Position numbers and translations under genes: made by a program | The notes under the pieces: generated by a model | What the model was told of the DNA's origin: nothing | The model's input: the letters and a program-made list of their open reading frames with translations, nothing else | Databases searched by the model: none | From: Candidatus Electrothrix rattekaaiensis | GTDB lineage: Bacteria > Desulfobacterota > Desulfobulbia > Desulfobulbales > Desulfobulbaceae | NCBI GenBank assembly: GCA_032595675.1 | Contig: JAVQMD010000001.1 | Span: 310,001-374,000, forward strand | Length of the DNA: 64,000 nucleotides | Direction of reading: 5' to 3' | Part shown: positions 44,358 to 53,177 of the stretch, piece after piece | Numbering within the stretch: position 1 is the stretch's first letter | How the letters are laid out: every line of letters begins with the position of its first letter

Positions 44358-46151
44358 TTATTTATCGGAAGATTCCTCTTCCTCTTCCTCTTCCTTTTTT
44401 TCTTCCTCGGTACTGGCAGCAGCCTTGAGCAGATCGCCAAAGGTAGAAGGCCCTGAGCTGGCTTTAGTCGCTGCCTGCTGTTGCTTCTGAGGAGCTTCCT
44501 GGGTATTGCTCTCCGTACTTTCTTCTCCCCCGTCCTCTTCCAAGGCTTTGAGAGAAAGACCGATTTTGCGATCAGCAGCAGATACATTAATAACAGCCGT
44601 CTTCAATATATCCCCTACGTTGAACATCCCAACCGGGGTTTTGATTTTTTCACGGCTGATTTCAGAAACATGCACCAAGCCCTCAATACCCTCTTCCAGC
44701 TGAACAAAAACGCCGAAATCTGTAATATTGGTAATTTTTCCTTCAACCAAGCTGCCGGTGGGATAATTACTCACCGCTGCCTGCCAAGGGTCTGGCTCCA
44801 GCTGTTTGACACCGAGAGAAAACCGCTCGTTCTCTTTGTCGATCTTCAGCACAACAGCCTGAATAGCTTCCCCTTTAGCATACTTTTCCGAAGGATGCTT
44901 AATCCGCTCGGTCCAAGAAAGATCAGAAACGTGGATCAGACCGTCAATGCCCTCTTCGATCCCGATAAAAACACCGAAATCTGTGATATTTTTTATCTTT
45001 CCTTCAATAACTGCTCCGATGGGGTAGCTCTCTTCCACCAGATCCCAAGGGTTGGGCTGGAGCTGTTTCATACCGAGAGAGATACGCTTGGTCTCGGCTT
45101 CCACCTTCAGCACCTGTACATCAATCTCAGAGCCGACGCTGACAATCTTGGATGGGTGACGCGGTTTTTTGGACCAGCTCATCTCGGAAATATGCACAAG
45201 TCCTTCCACGCCTTCCTCCAGCTCAACAAAGGCACCGTAATCGGTGATGGAAACAACCTTGCCGCTGACTCTTGCGCCTGTCGGATAGGTATCAGGAACC
45301 ATCTCCCACGGATCAGACTTGAGCTGCTTGACACCGAGAGAAACACGGTCGGAATCCTGGTCGTACTTGAGGACTTTAACCTCGATCTCCTCGCCCACAG
45401 TGTACAGCTTAGAGGGATGAGAAACCCGGCCCCAAGACAGATCGGTGATATGACAGAGTCCGTCCATGCCGCCCAGATCGATAAATAGACCGTAATCAGT
45501 AATATTGGTGATAGCACCGCAAATGGTCTGGCCCTCTTCCAAGGTCGCCCGCATCTGCTCGCGCAATTGCGAACGCTGGTCTTCCAGGATAGCTCGACGG
45601 GAAATAACCACGTTATTCCGCTTACGGTTGAACTTGAGGATTTTAAATTCAAAGCTTTCGCCGATAAGAGCATCCAAATCTTTCACCGGACGCAGGTCTA
45701 TCTGAGAATACGGCAGGAACGCGGGAACACCGATATCAACAGACATACCACCCTTAACCCTGTTGTCGATGCGTCCTTCAATAGTGCCGTCTTCTTCCTG
45801 GATAGTGGCGATCTTTTCCCAGACTTTAATGGCAATGGCCTTTTCGCGGGAAAGCAGCAGGCCTCCCTCTTCTTTCCTCTTTTCAATGAAGACTTCAAAT
45901 TGATCACCAATTTTAATCTCGCGATCAGGATCTTCTCTACGGAATTCTCCAATAGCGATATAGCTTTCCGCCTTATCACCAACGTCAATGAGTACCGCAT
46001 CGCTGTTCAGGTCAACGACTGTTCCGATCGCCACCTCCTGAACATTGATCACTGTATTGTTGTCTTCTTGTTCGAAGAGTTCAGCAAAGCTGATATCTTC
46101 CATGCCATCTTCTTCTGCCGCAAATGCGGGCTGAATTCCACTGTCAGTCAT
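44358..46151 (-). CDS. rpsA: 30S ribosomal protein S1
   Basis: 597 residues from ATG 46151; an in-frame GTG (46175) would add 8 residues. Six S1 RNA-binding repeats are visible, the last four with the classic form VEGKITNITDFGVFVQLEEG and GLVHVSEISxxK; the second and third have GAITNITDYGLFIDLGGMDG and GKVVSITDYGAFVELEEG. The start FAELFEQE matches the docking segment to the ribosome. A very acidic C-terminal tail (EEEKKEEEEEEESSDK) is present. S1 brings mRNA to the 30S subunit and is essential in most Gram-negatives. Followed by the IHF/HU gene. Confidence 0.97.
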   Translation of the reverse strand: MTDSGIQPAFAAEEDGMEDISFAELFEQEDNNTVINVQEVAIGTVVDLNSDAVLIDVGDKAESYIAIGEFRREDPDREIKIGDQFEVFIEKRKEEGGLLLSREKAIAIKVWEKIATIQEEDGTIEGRIDNRVKGGMSVDIGVPAFLPYSQIDLRPVKDLDALIGESFEFKILKFNRKRNNVVISRRAILEDQRSQLREQMRATLEEGQTICGAITNITDYGLFIDLGGMDGLCHITDLSWGRVSHPSKLYTVGEEIEVKVLKYDQDSDRVSLGVKQLKSDPWEMVPDTYPTGARVSGKVVSITDYGAFVELEEGVEGLVHISEMSWSKKPRHPSKIVSVGSEIDVQVLKVEAETKRISLGMKQLQPNPWDLVEESYPIGAVIEGKIKNITDFGVFIGIEEGIDGLIHVSDLSWTERIKHPSEKYAKGEAIQAVVLKIDKENERFSLGVKQLEPDPWQAAVSNYPTGSLVEGKITNITDFGVFVQLEEGIEGLVHVSEISREKIKTPVGMFNVGDILKTAVINVSAADRKIGLSLKALEEDGGEESTESNTQEAPQKQQQAATKASSGPSTFGDLLKAAASTEEEKKEEEEEEESSDK

Positions 46152-46394
46152 GGGTGTTTTTTTTCCCCTGTTCACCGGTCCATACCGGTCATCAGTATAA
46201 GCTCATTATTTATTTTTTCCAGCGCCCCCCATGGGCGGAGAATATAAACCCACAACTTTTACCAAAGATATTCCTGAAAAACAACTGTTTCATACTGAAA
46301 GACTGACTTTTTTTTATTGACCCAAGCTCTCCTTTCCCGATCAGGCTCTTCAACTGGACAAAATCCGGCTCTATCTCCCCTTAAAATGTAGACC

Positions 46395-47168
46395 TTATTT
46401 TTTCCCGTAAGAACTTAACTCTTCAAGGAGAGGGCCAAAAAGCTGTTCATAATACGGTATCGCCTTATGAAGCACCAATTGGAAATTTTTAAAGTCCTTA
46501 TCCGAGACCACCAGATTGGCACTGTTGGCAAGGGCCTGAATGTCATAAAGAGTCGTAAACTGCTGCCCTATAAGAATATAAAAAATCATCCTCCTTCTTG
46601 ACATGGGCATATCACGCATATAATTATGAAAAATTGATTCATTCAATGCCCCTCCCTCAAAGTCGGCATGAAACACAATAGTGGCAAAACTAATAGAGGC
46701 AACCTGATCAATGGCCTCCTGGGCTGAGGTTAGGGTAACCACCTGATAGCCGAGAGCCTCCATGGCCGCACCCAATTGATGCCTGATGCCCTCATCAGCA
46801 TGTAGCACCAAAGCCGTAGGAACATCGCGTACATGCTGATCATCCATAATGCCGCCTTGCTTTTCCTCCAGAAAATCCAGAGGGGGCGGAGGCGGGGGCT
46901 TAACAGTCTTAGCCTCGGCATCTGCTGGAACTGCAGCTTGCTTTTCCTTTTCCTTCTCCGGGGTCTTTTCAGGAGCCTTTTTCGGAGCTGCACTGGCAGC
47001 TCCCTGGACCTCTCCGGCAGCATCAAGCTGCATGGGTTTCTTGCAATGCGGGCATTTCAAAGGCAAACGCTTACCCGGCTTTAATGCCTTCAGAGCCTGT
47101 TCTATCTTTGCCGACTGGGCTGCATTAAACTTCAGCGCACCCTGGCAGTGGGGACAGTTACTGATCAT
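46395..47168 (-). CDS. Zinc-ribbon protein with a degenerate receiver domain
   Basis: 257 residues. Two CxxC pairs (NCPHCQG at 4-10; KCPHCKKP at 38-45) make an MJ0042-like zinc ribbon. Residues 48-108 are a low-complexity Ala/Lys/Glu/Pro linker ending in PPPPPP. Residues 115-245 look like a response-regulator receiver (TALVLHADEGIRHQLGAAME) but the phospho-acceptor Asp position reads IVFHADFEGG and the lysine motif is VVSDKDF, so phosphorylation is doubtful. Immediately upstream of it, in the same direction, is the PilU/PilT gene; it may be an adaptor for the motor. Confidence 0.7.
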   Translation of the reverse strand: MISNCPHCQGALKFNAAQSAKIEQALKALKPGKRLPLKCPHCKKPMQLDAAGEVQGAASAAPKKAPEKTPEKEKEKQAAVPADAEAKTVKPPPPPPLDFLEEKQGGIMDDQHVRDVPTALVLHADEGIRHQLGAAMEALGYQVVTLTSAQEAIDQVASISFATIVFHADFEGGALNESIFHNYMRDMPMSRRRMIFYILIGQQFTTLYDIQALANSANLVVSDKDFKNFQLVLHKAIPYYEQLFGPLLEELSSYGKK

Positions 47169-47249
47169 TCTTTTCTCCTTGCTTATACAACATATGCAAT
47201 ATCATCACGCAGCATCACAGCTTATTTCAGCGTATTCAGTGGAAACCCC

Positions 47250-48422
47250 TTATGCGTCCTCTTCTTCTTCTTGTTCCATGGCCAACCCGGAAATGTCGGT
47301 TGTGCTCTCGCCACGGGCCGCTTTAATATTATCCATACCCCGCTTGATCACACTGCGATTGGTGCAGTAGGTCATAGCCGCCTTTTCATCAATCAACCCT
47401 CTAGTAAAAAGATCCAATATATCCTGGTCAAAGGTCTTCATACTCAGGGTGCTCCCTTCCTGAATGACATTATAAAAGGTCTTTTCCGCCGCAACATCTT
47501 CGCCGTTCAGCAGGATATCCGTGACCCGCAGGCTGCTGTGAAGAATCTCCTGCGAGGCCACACGTCCTCCCCCGACCTTGGGCAGAAGACGCTGACTGAC
47601 CACCCAGCGGATGGTGTCGGCTAGGCGAACCCGGATCTGCTCCTGCTCATCATGCTCGAACATACCGATAATACGGTTCAGGGTTTGGCCCGCATCAATA
47701 GTATGGAGCGAGGAAAACACCACATGGCCGGTTTCCGCCGCAGTCAGGGCTATTTCCAAGGTTTCCCGATCACGGATCTCTCCGACCAGAATCACCTTGG
47801 GGGCCTGACGCAGAGCCGCCCGCAGGCCGCTGGCAAAGGTATCAAAGTCATCGCCCTGCTCCCGCTGATTAAAGGTCGCCTTTTTATGGGGATGGACATA
47901 CTCAATCGGGTCTTCCAGGGTAATAAGATGCACTGATCGGGTCTTATTGATCTGGTTTAAGATAGAGGCCAACGAAGTGGTCTTACCGGTTCCGGTTCCG
48001 CCAGTAAAGAGGATAAGGCCGTTGCGCTCTTCCGCCATCTCATAGAAACAGGGTGGAAAGCCAAAATCCTCGATAGAGGGGATCGTGGTTTCCAGCTTTC
48101 GCAGGACAGAAGAATAATAGCTCTTCTGGGTAAAAATATTCACCCTGAAACGTGCTCCCTCTCCCAGCACATAGGAAAGATCGCAGGAGCCTGTCCGCAC
48201 CAAATCGCCGAGCAGGCGTTGGTTGCCGTTAATCAAATTCAGGGCGAAGACCTCGGTCTGAAACGGAGTGAGTTTTTCCACGGGCGGCTCCACTTCAACA
48301 GGTGTCAACGCACCGTTGATTTCTACCTGGAGGCTTTTGCCCACCGTAATATTCAGGTCGGATACGCCTTTTTTTGTGCCCAGCATGGCGGCGACCCAGT
48401 AGGCGGTTTCCGGCTGTTTCAT
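47250..48422 (-). CDS. PilT/PilU-type pilus retraction ATPase
   Basis: 390 residues. The secretion-ATPase signatures are complete: Walker A TGGTGTGKTTSL near 140-151, Asp box ITLEDPIEYVH, Walker B ILVGEIRDRETLEIAL, and the His box GHVVFSSLHT. C-terminal residues are acidic (EQEEEEDA). The N-terminal region (VSDLNITVGKSLQVEINGAL) and length are closer to PilU. It should power retraction of a type IV pilus; no other pil gene is near in the window except the zinc-ribbon protein downstream. Confidence 0.92.
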   Translation of the reverse strand: MKQPETAYWVAAMLGTKKGVSDLNITVGKSLQVEINGALTPVEVEPPVEKLTPFQTEVFALNLINGNQRLLGDLVRTGSCDLSYVLGEGARFRVNIFTQKSYYSSVLRKLETTIPSIEDFGFPPCFYEMAEERNGLILFTGGTGTGKTTSLASILNQINKTRSVHLITLEDPIEYVHPHKKATFNQREQGDDFDTFASGLRAALRQAPKVILVGEIRDRETLEIALTAAETGHVVFSSLHTIDAGQTLNRIIGMFEHDEQEQIRVRLADTIRWVVSQRLLPKVGGGRVASQEILHSSLRVTDILLNGEDVAAEKTFYNVIQEGSTLSMKTFDQDILDLFTRGLIDEKAAMTYCTNRSVIKRGMDNIKAARGESTTDISGLAMEQEEEEDA

Positions 48423-48627
48423 AGATAACCTCGCTGTATCAGGTTGACCCGCCCGTCAGGGGCAGGGGTGGAAATGGTGTTTCCGAATTGACAAAAACGA
48501 TCATTATTGAATAGTATCGCTGGATATGAATGTAGGATTAGTATGAAACTGATTTTGGTAAACTGCAAGTGTTTTTTCAAGGCGGGTTCATTCGGGGCTG
48601 TTTCGCAAAATATCGTGGGATATGCGG

Positions 48628-48686
48628 CAGGGGCGGGCCTGCGTGTCTGCCCGGTATGAAAGGGCGATCACAAGGATCGCCCCTAC
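48628..48686. repeat. GGGGCGG...GCCCCTAC intergenic repeat
   Basis: Two hairpins in tandem: CGGGC/GCCCG and GGGCGAT-N7-ATCGCCC (48662-48682) followed by CCTAC. This layout is a known kind of short intergenic repeat of Deltaproteobacteria-like genomes. The rest of 48423-48822 contains only a 33-codon frame (48708-48809, MMSKDPIELRRVPANYL) preceded by GAGAGG, of doubtful reality. Confidence 0.6.
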
Positions 48687-48822
48687 TCTCATTGAGGCGG
48701 AGAGGTTATGATGAGTAAAGACCCGATTGAGTTACGCCGGGTGCCTGCCAATTATCTCTGCGGAAGAAGTGTTGTTTTGTTCCGCTCAATGAAGACATAT
48801 GCAATGTAACAGGAGATTCAGT

Positions 48823-49032
48823 ATGGAACTTTCGATCAGTGATGAAAAAACCAAAGAGCTGCTTACTGAAGTAGTTATTGAGCTGCTGAAAAGCAAACGT
48901 GATCTTATTTATGATGTCTTGCTGGAGGCACTGGAAGAGGTCGGGCTGGCAAATGCTATTGCCGAAGGCAGAACTGATGATTTTGTTTCAGAAGAGGAAG
49001 TCTTCTCAATTCTTGACGGAAAGGCGGAATGA
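48823..49032 (+). CDS. Antitoxin of a RelE/ParE-type pair
   Basis: 69 residues from ATG 48823, with AGGAGA 6 nt upstream. MELSISDEKTKELLTEVVIE and EEVGLANAIAEGRTDDFVSE then EEVFSILDG are typical of small acidic antitoxins paired with RelE toxins. Its stop overlaps the next start by 4 nt (ATGA). Confidence 0.8.
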   Translation: MELSISDEKTKELLTEVVIELLKSKRDLIYDVLLEALEEVGLANAIAEGRTDDFVSEEEVFSILDGKAE

Positions 49033-49298
49033 ACGTCAAGTTTGAAGCGCGATTCTCAAAAGACCTGCGGCGCATCAAGGACGGCAGCCTGCTGAAAAGG
49101 ATCAAAGAACTGATCGTGTCTTGCCAAGAGGCAGAAAGTCTGGCTGAGATCAGGCAGGTGAAGAAGCTCAAAGGGTACGACACGTTTTATCGGGTTCGAA
49201 TAGGTAATTACAGGATAGGGGTGGAACTTGTTCAAGACGAGCTTGTCTTTGTCCGCTGCCTGCATCGGAAAGAAGTGTACAGGTATTTTCCGCGATAG
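49029..49298 (+). CDS. RelE/ParE-family toxin
   Basis: 89 residues. The fold signature is FEARFSKDLRRIKDGSLLKR, VKKLKGYDTFYRVRIGNYRI then GVELVQDELVFVRCLHRKE. Arg and Lys at the ends of the central strands and the terminal RKEVYRYFPR fit the mRNA-cleaving RelE group. Translationally coupled to the antitoxin. Confidence 0.85.
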   Translation: MNVKFEARFSKDLRRIKDGSLLKRIKELIVSCQEAESLAEIRQVKKLKGYDTFYRVRIGNYRIGVELVQDELVFVRCLHRKEVYRYFPR

Positions 49299-49347
49299 CC
49301 TCCCGTTCGGCGTTGAAATATGTCATAAGGGACAGGAAGGTGAAGAC

Positions 49348-49470
49348 ATGAAAGCGGATATCGGCGACATAGTGGAACTCATCAGGGGTATTCCTGAGCA
49401 TCGGCTTCAGGCGGGAATGGAGGTCTGCATCAAAAAGATACGTTACTCTCTCAGAGGCAGAACCGCTTGA
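49348..49470 (+). CDS. DUF4926-like short protein or fragment
   Basis: 40 codons: MKADIGDIVELIRGIPEHRL then QAGMEVCIKKIRYSLRGRTA. The first 25 residues look like DUF4926 (DVVEL-x-IPE-x-GL-x-AGM), but the rest does not, so a frameshift or truncation after AGM is likely. It lies between two toxin-antitoxin pairs. Preceded by AGGAAGG about 8 nt upstream. Confidence 0.45.
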   Translation: MKADIGDIVELIRGIPEHRLQAGMEVCIKKIRYSLRGRTA

Positions 49471-49535
49471 TAGTTTCACGCAGCATGGATATACTTCGGA
49501 TATACACACTGTAATCTCAGACCAGGAGGTAGGCT

Positions 49536-49784
49536 ATGCTGTCCAAAGTTCAGAAGTGGGGTAACAGTCAGGGGATACGGATTCCTAAGTATCTGCTCGA
49601 GCATTCCCGAATAAAGATCGGCGAGGAAGTGGACATCTCGCTTCATGAAGGGAAAATTATTGTCGAACCGGTCAGGACAATACGCGGAAAATATGACATC
49701 AATGAGTTGGCAGGAAGAATGCCGCAGAAATACACTGTGGATGAAGAAGACTGGGGTGCTCCTGTTGGACGCGAGGAATGGTGA
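49536..49784 (+). CDS. mazE: MazE/AbrB-type antitoxin
   Basis: 82 residues. KVQKWGNSQGIRIPKYLLEH is the swapped-hairpin DNA-binding signature of MazE; the acidic C-terminus (VDEEDWGAPVGREEW) is the toxin-binding tail. GGAGG precedes ATG 49536. Stop overlaps the toxin start. Confidence 0.9.
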   Translation: MLSKVQKWGNSQGIRIPKYLLEHSRIKIGEEVDISLHEGKIIVEPVRTIRGKYDINELAGRMPQKYTVDEEDWGAPVGREEW

Positions 49785-50128
49785 TGGCTCAGTATATTCC
49801 AGAAAAAGGAGATTTCGTTGCCCTGACCTTTGACCCGCAGTCAGGACACGAACAAAAAGGTCGTCGACCGGCACTGATTATCAGCAATAAGGTGTTCAAC
49901 AAGGCGACCGGTCTTGCCATTGCCTGTCCCGTCACCAACACCTGTCGCGGCATCCCTTTTCATGTCGCAGTGCCTGAAACTTCGTCCTTAACCGGCTACA
50001 TAATGGTGGAGCAGGTCAAATCGATTGATTACAGAAGCCGTTGCGTTAAGCTGATAGAAAAGGCACCGACCGACACCCAGGCGGAAGTTCTTGCCATTCT
50101 GGATGCCTGCATCTATCAGGATGGTTGA
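49784..50128 (+). CDS. mazF: MazF-type mRNA endonuclease toxin
   Basis: 114 residues from ATG 49784 (GAGG 7 nt upstream; ATG 49778 is also in frame). YIPEKGDFVALTFDPQSGHE, QKGRRPALIISN, CPVTNTCRGIPFHV and VEQVKSIDYRSR match MazF in order. The start overlaps the antitoxin stop as TGATG. Confidence 0.92.
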   Translation: MAQYIPEKGDFVALTFDPQSGHEQKGRRPALIISNKVFNKATGLAIACPVTNTCRGIPFHVAVPETSSLTGYIMVEQVKSIDYRSRCVKLIEKAPTDTQAEVLAILDACIYQDG

Positions 50129-50216
50129 TGGTTTGTCTTTGACCGCCGCTCTGGATGCAGGCCAGTTTATACCGGTCTGGTGTGCAGCAACAGAACAGTG
50201 GGTTTCACCAGCGGAG

Positions 50217-50377
50217 CAGGCAGCCGAGTCGCATACTCATGGAACGAGCCGTTGCATTAGGCAGGAACAGATTGTTGCATTAGAGTGGAACAGGTCGTCG
50301 CATTAGTATGGAACAACTTGTTGCATTAGAGTGGAACAAATCGTTGCATACTCATGGAACTCATCAGTTGCATGAGA
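50217..50377. repeat. Seven degenerate tandem 23-bp repeats upstream of the ROCO gene
   Basis: Units of exactly 23 bp follow the pattern GGAAC-N7-GTTGCATTAGAGT: 50217-50239, 50240-50262, 50263-50285, 50286-50308, 50309-50331, 50332-50354 and 50355-50377, with a trace of an eighth (AAGGAACCGG). Twenty-three is not a multiple of three and the units contain scattered stops, so it is not coding. The array is 74 nt before the ROCO gene and fills most of the gap after mazF. Confidence 0.85.
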
Positions 50378-50450
50378 AAGGAACCGGCAGCCGAGGCAGG
50401 TGCAGGGTAATCCTGCCCGTTTTATCAATGAATGAGGTACGAAGGCGACG

Positions 50451-52895
50451 ATGAATGAAGAAGTATTGCAGAAGATAGAAGAGGCCAAGGCCAGCGGGGC
50501 GACGAAGCTTAACCTGAGAGGAAAAGGACTCACCACCCTGCCGCCTGAGATTGGTCAGCTCACGAATCTGACGAAGCTTAACCTCAGCTACAACCAACTC
50601 ACCAGCCTGCCGCCGGAAATCTGCCAGCTCACGAATCTGACGCTGCTTCACCTCGGCGACAACCAGTTCACCAATCTGCCGCCCGAGCTATTCAATCTCA
50701 TAAATCTGACGAAGCTTTACCTCGGCGATAACCAACTCACCACCCTGCCGCCGGAAATCGGCCAGCTTACCAAGCTGAAAGGGCTTGGCCTCAACGACAA
50801 CCAGTTCAGCACCCTGCCGCCGGAAATCTGCCAGCTCACGAATCTGACGGGGCTTGACCTCGACGGCAACCAGCTCACCAGCCTGCCGCCTGAGCTGTGC
50901 CAGCTCACAAGCCTGACGGGGCTTGACCTCAGCTGCAACCAGCTCACCGGCCTGCCGCCGGAAATCGGACAGCTTACTAACCTGACACACCTTCACCTCG
51001 GCGGCAACCAGTTCAGCAGCCTACCTCCAGAAATCTACAAGCTCACTAACCTGAATTGGCTTAACCTCAGCTACAACCAACTCACCGCTCTGCCGCTAGA
51101 AATATACCAACTAACTAACCTGACAGAGCTTTACCTTATCGGTGACCAGCTCACCAGCCTGCCACCGGAAATCTGCCAGCTCAAGAATCTGACGGATCTT
51201 TTCCTCTGGCACAATCCGCTCCTCTGCCCGCCAATAGAGATTGCCGTCAAGGGGATAAAGGTGATGGAGGAGTATTTCTCTGAACTGGAGAAAGGTCAGC
51301 AGGCACTGAACGAGGTGAAGATTCTCCTTATCGGCGACGGGGCCGCAGGCAAGACCTCCCTGGTCAAGCAGCTGCGTGGCCAGCCTTTTGACGAGCACGA
51401 GGACACCACCCACGGCATCAGCATCCAGGGCTGGGAACCGGAATGCGCGGGCAAGCAGATCAGGGCCAATGTCTGGGACTTTGGCGGCCAGGAGATACAA
51501 CACGCCACCCATCAGTTCTTCCTGTCCAAGCGGAGCCTCTATGTCCTGGTGCTCGACAGCCGCAAGGACGAGAGCGCGGAATACTGGCTGCGGCATGTGG
51601 AGACCTTTGGCGGGGACTCGCCGGTGCTGGTCGTGCTCAACAAGATAGACAGCAACCCCTCCTTTGATGTCAACCGACCGTTCCTGCGGGAGAAGTATCC
51701 CGGCATCTGCGGGTTCTTTCCTCTCTCCTGCAAGAGCGACAAGGGAGTCCCAGAGTTCAAAGAAGCCCTGCTGGCCGAGCTGGCCAGGATGAACATGCTC
51801 AGTATCATCTGGCCGACAAGCTGGTTTGCGGTCAAGCGCAAGCTGGAGCAGATGGACAAGCCCTACATCAGCGTGAAGGAATACACGGGCTATTGCGCTG
51901 CGGCAGGCATCACTGGCGAGGAGAGCCGGGAGATCCTGGCTGACTTCCTCCATGACCTGGGCGTAGCCGTACATTTCCGGGACTTCATTCTTGATGCTAT
52001 GAGCGTGCTCAACCCGGTCTGGGTCACCAATGCGGTCTATAAGATCATCACTTCCGAGGAGATGGCAGACAGCAAGGGTCTCCTGGCCCTGAAGGACGTA
52101 GGCAAACTCCTGCCGCAGAGTTGCGGGGAAAAACTCTGCTGCCCGCAGGAGACGCACGCATTCATCCTGGAGCTGATGCAGAAGTTCGAGTTGTGCTATG
52201 ATCTCGGCAGGGATGCTGTGCTCATCCCCCAGCTTCTGCCGGTGCCGGAACCGGAGCTTGCCTTTAACAAGGACGGCTCGCTGCGGTTCGCCCTCCATTA
52301 TCCCGACTTCCTGCCGCCCTCGGTCTTTCCCCGCTTCATGGTCAAGGTGCATAAGGATATTCACAATGAGACCCGCTGGCGCACCGGTGTACTGCTGGCA
52401 GACAAGCGGAGCGGGGCACAGGCAGTGGTCAAGGCGGATGTGGAGGCGCGGCGGATCAACATCTGGGTCCAGGGCCATACCCCAAGGGAGTATCTGCACT
52501 ATCTCCGCTACTTGCTGACCGACATCAACAGCAGCTTTGAGAAGCTCATTGTCAGCGAGCGCGTGCCCATGCCGGATGACCCGCAGCGTACTGCCGACTA
52601 CGAGACCCTGCTGAACTATGCCAAGGAGGACATCCCGTATTATATTCCAGAGGGAACGAGCAAGAAATACAGCGTGCATGAGCTGTTGGGCCTCGTGCAG
52701 CCCAAGGATAAGGAAGAGCTGGCACGAGTGGCGGAGAAAGCCAGCCCGCAGGATACGACAACATGGGCGGAGATGCTCGTCGAGCTTGTTGAACCGGAAT
52801 GGACGATCCCTATGGTCGGCATCAAGCTCAACCTGAAGGGCTTCTTTGAAAAGCTGCTGGAACGCCAGAAGCAGAAGCGCAAGCAGGGTAGATGA
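50451..52895 (+). CDS. ROCO protein: leucine-rich repeats, Roc GTPase and COR domain
   Basis: 814 residues. Residues about 18-270 hold eleven 23-residue leucine-rich repeats (consensus LTNLTxLxLxxNQLTxLPPE). The Roc GTPase follows: GDGAAGKT (295-302), WDFGGQE (G3), VVLNKIDSN (G4) and FPLSCKSDKG (G5). The COR dimerisation domain spans about 470-690. The last 120 residues are charged and helical. Bacterial ROCO proteins are dimeric GTP-regulated scaffolds; the effector and stimulus are unknown. Strong nucleotide repetition between repeats (69-bp period) makes it prone to copy-number change. The start ATG 50451 has a GGCGAC-like poor ribosome site. Confidence 0.93.
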   Translation: MNEEVLQKIEEAKASGATKLNLRGKGLTTLPPEIGQLTNLTKLNLSYNQLTSLPPEICQLTNLTLLHLGDNQFTNLPPELFNLINLTKLYLGDNQLTTLPPEIGQLTKLKGLGLNDNQFSTLPPEICQLTNLTGLDLDGNQLTSLPPELCQLTSLTGLDLSCNQLTGLPPEIGQLTNLTHLHLGGNQFSSLPPEIYKLTNLNWLNLSYNQLTALPLEIYQLTNLTELYLIGDQLTSLPPEICQLKNLTDLFLWHNPLLCPPIEIAVKGIKVMEEYFSELEKGQQALNEVKILLIGDGAAGKTSLVKQLRGQPFDEHEDTTHGISIQGWEPECAGKQIRANVWDFGGQEIQHATHQFFLSKRSLYVLVLDSRKDESAEYWLRHVETFGGDSPVLVVLNKIDSNPSFDVNRPFLREKYPGICGFFPLSCKSDKGVPEFKEALLAELARMNMLSIIWPTSWFAVKRKLEQMDKPYISVKEYTGYCAAAGITGEESREILADFLHDLGVAVHFRDFILDAMSVLNPVWVTNAVYKIITSEEMADSKGLLALKDVGKLLPQSCGEKLCCPQETHAFILELMQKFELCYDLGRDAVLIPQLLPVPEPELAFNKDGSLRFALHYPDFLPPSVFPRFMVKVHKDIHNETRWRTGVLLADKRSGAQAVVKADVEARRINIWVQGHTPREYLHYLRYLLTDINSSFEKLIVSERVPMPDDPQRTADYETLLNYAKEDIPYYIPEGTSKKYSVHELLGLVQPKDKEELARVAEKASPQDTTTWAEMLVELVEPEWTIPMVGIKLNLKGFFEKLLERQKQKRKQGR

Positions 52896-52902
52896 AACAC
52901 AT

Positions 52903-53166
52903 TTACGCCGCTGTCTCCAACTTGTTTTCACCCTGAGAATTCTCAATATCCCAAATGATTGTGTCGGAACTGAAGTCCTGCTCGTTCGGCCACATGATGC
53001 CGCGATGAGCGGGACGGACACGTTGAAAGTATGTTTCGTCTCTGAGATCCCTGAATGCGCTTCCGTTTAGATAGGGTTTCACATCAAATATCCCGGAGAC
53101 TCCGCTTTCGGTGAGGATTTCTATTTTGTAATCTTTCAGTGGAACGGCTTTAATAATAGTATCCAT
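52903..53166 (-). CDS. DUF2442-domain protein
   Basis: 87 residues. IIKAVPLKDYKIEILTESGV, FDVKPYLNGSAFRDLRDETY and DTIIWDIE match the DUF2442 pattern. DUF2442 genes are often paired with DUF4160 genes as a putative toxin-antitoxin-like unit; here the upstream DUF4160 gene survives only as a fragment, 12 nt upstream. Confidence 0.8.
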   Translation of the reverse strand: MDTIIKAVPLKDYKIEILTESGVSGIFDVKPYLNGSAFRDLRDETYFQRVRPAHRGIMWPNEQDFSSDTIIWDIENSQGENKLETAA

Positions 53167-53177
53167 CTCTTCCTCTG

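Noticed and set aside
50217-50377. CRISPR array
   Set aside because: Units are contiguous 23-bp tandem repeats with no unique spacers and no cas genes nearby. The same holds for the 21-bp array at 10149.
51111-53021. Long minus-strand ORF (636 codons) antisense to the ROCO gene
   Set aside because: It is antisense to well-supported LRR, Roc and COR domains; its protein has no recognisable motifs and arises from the GC-rich codon usage of the real gene.
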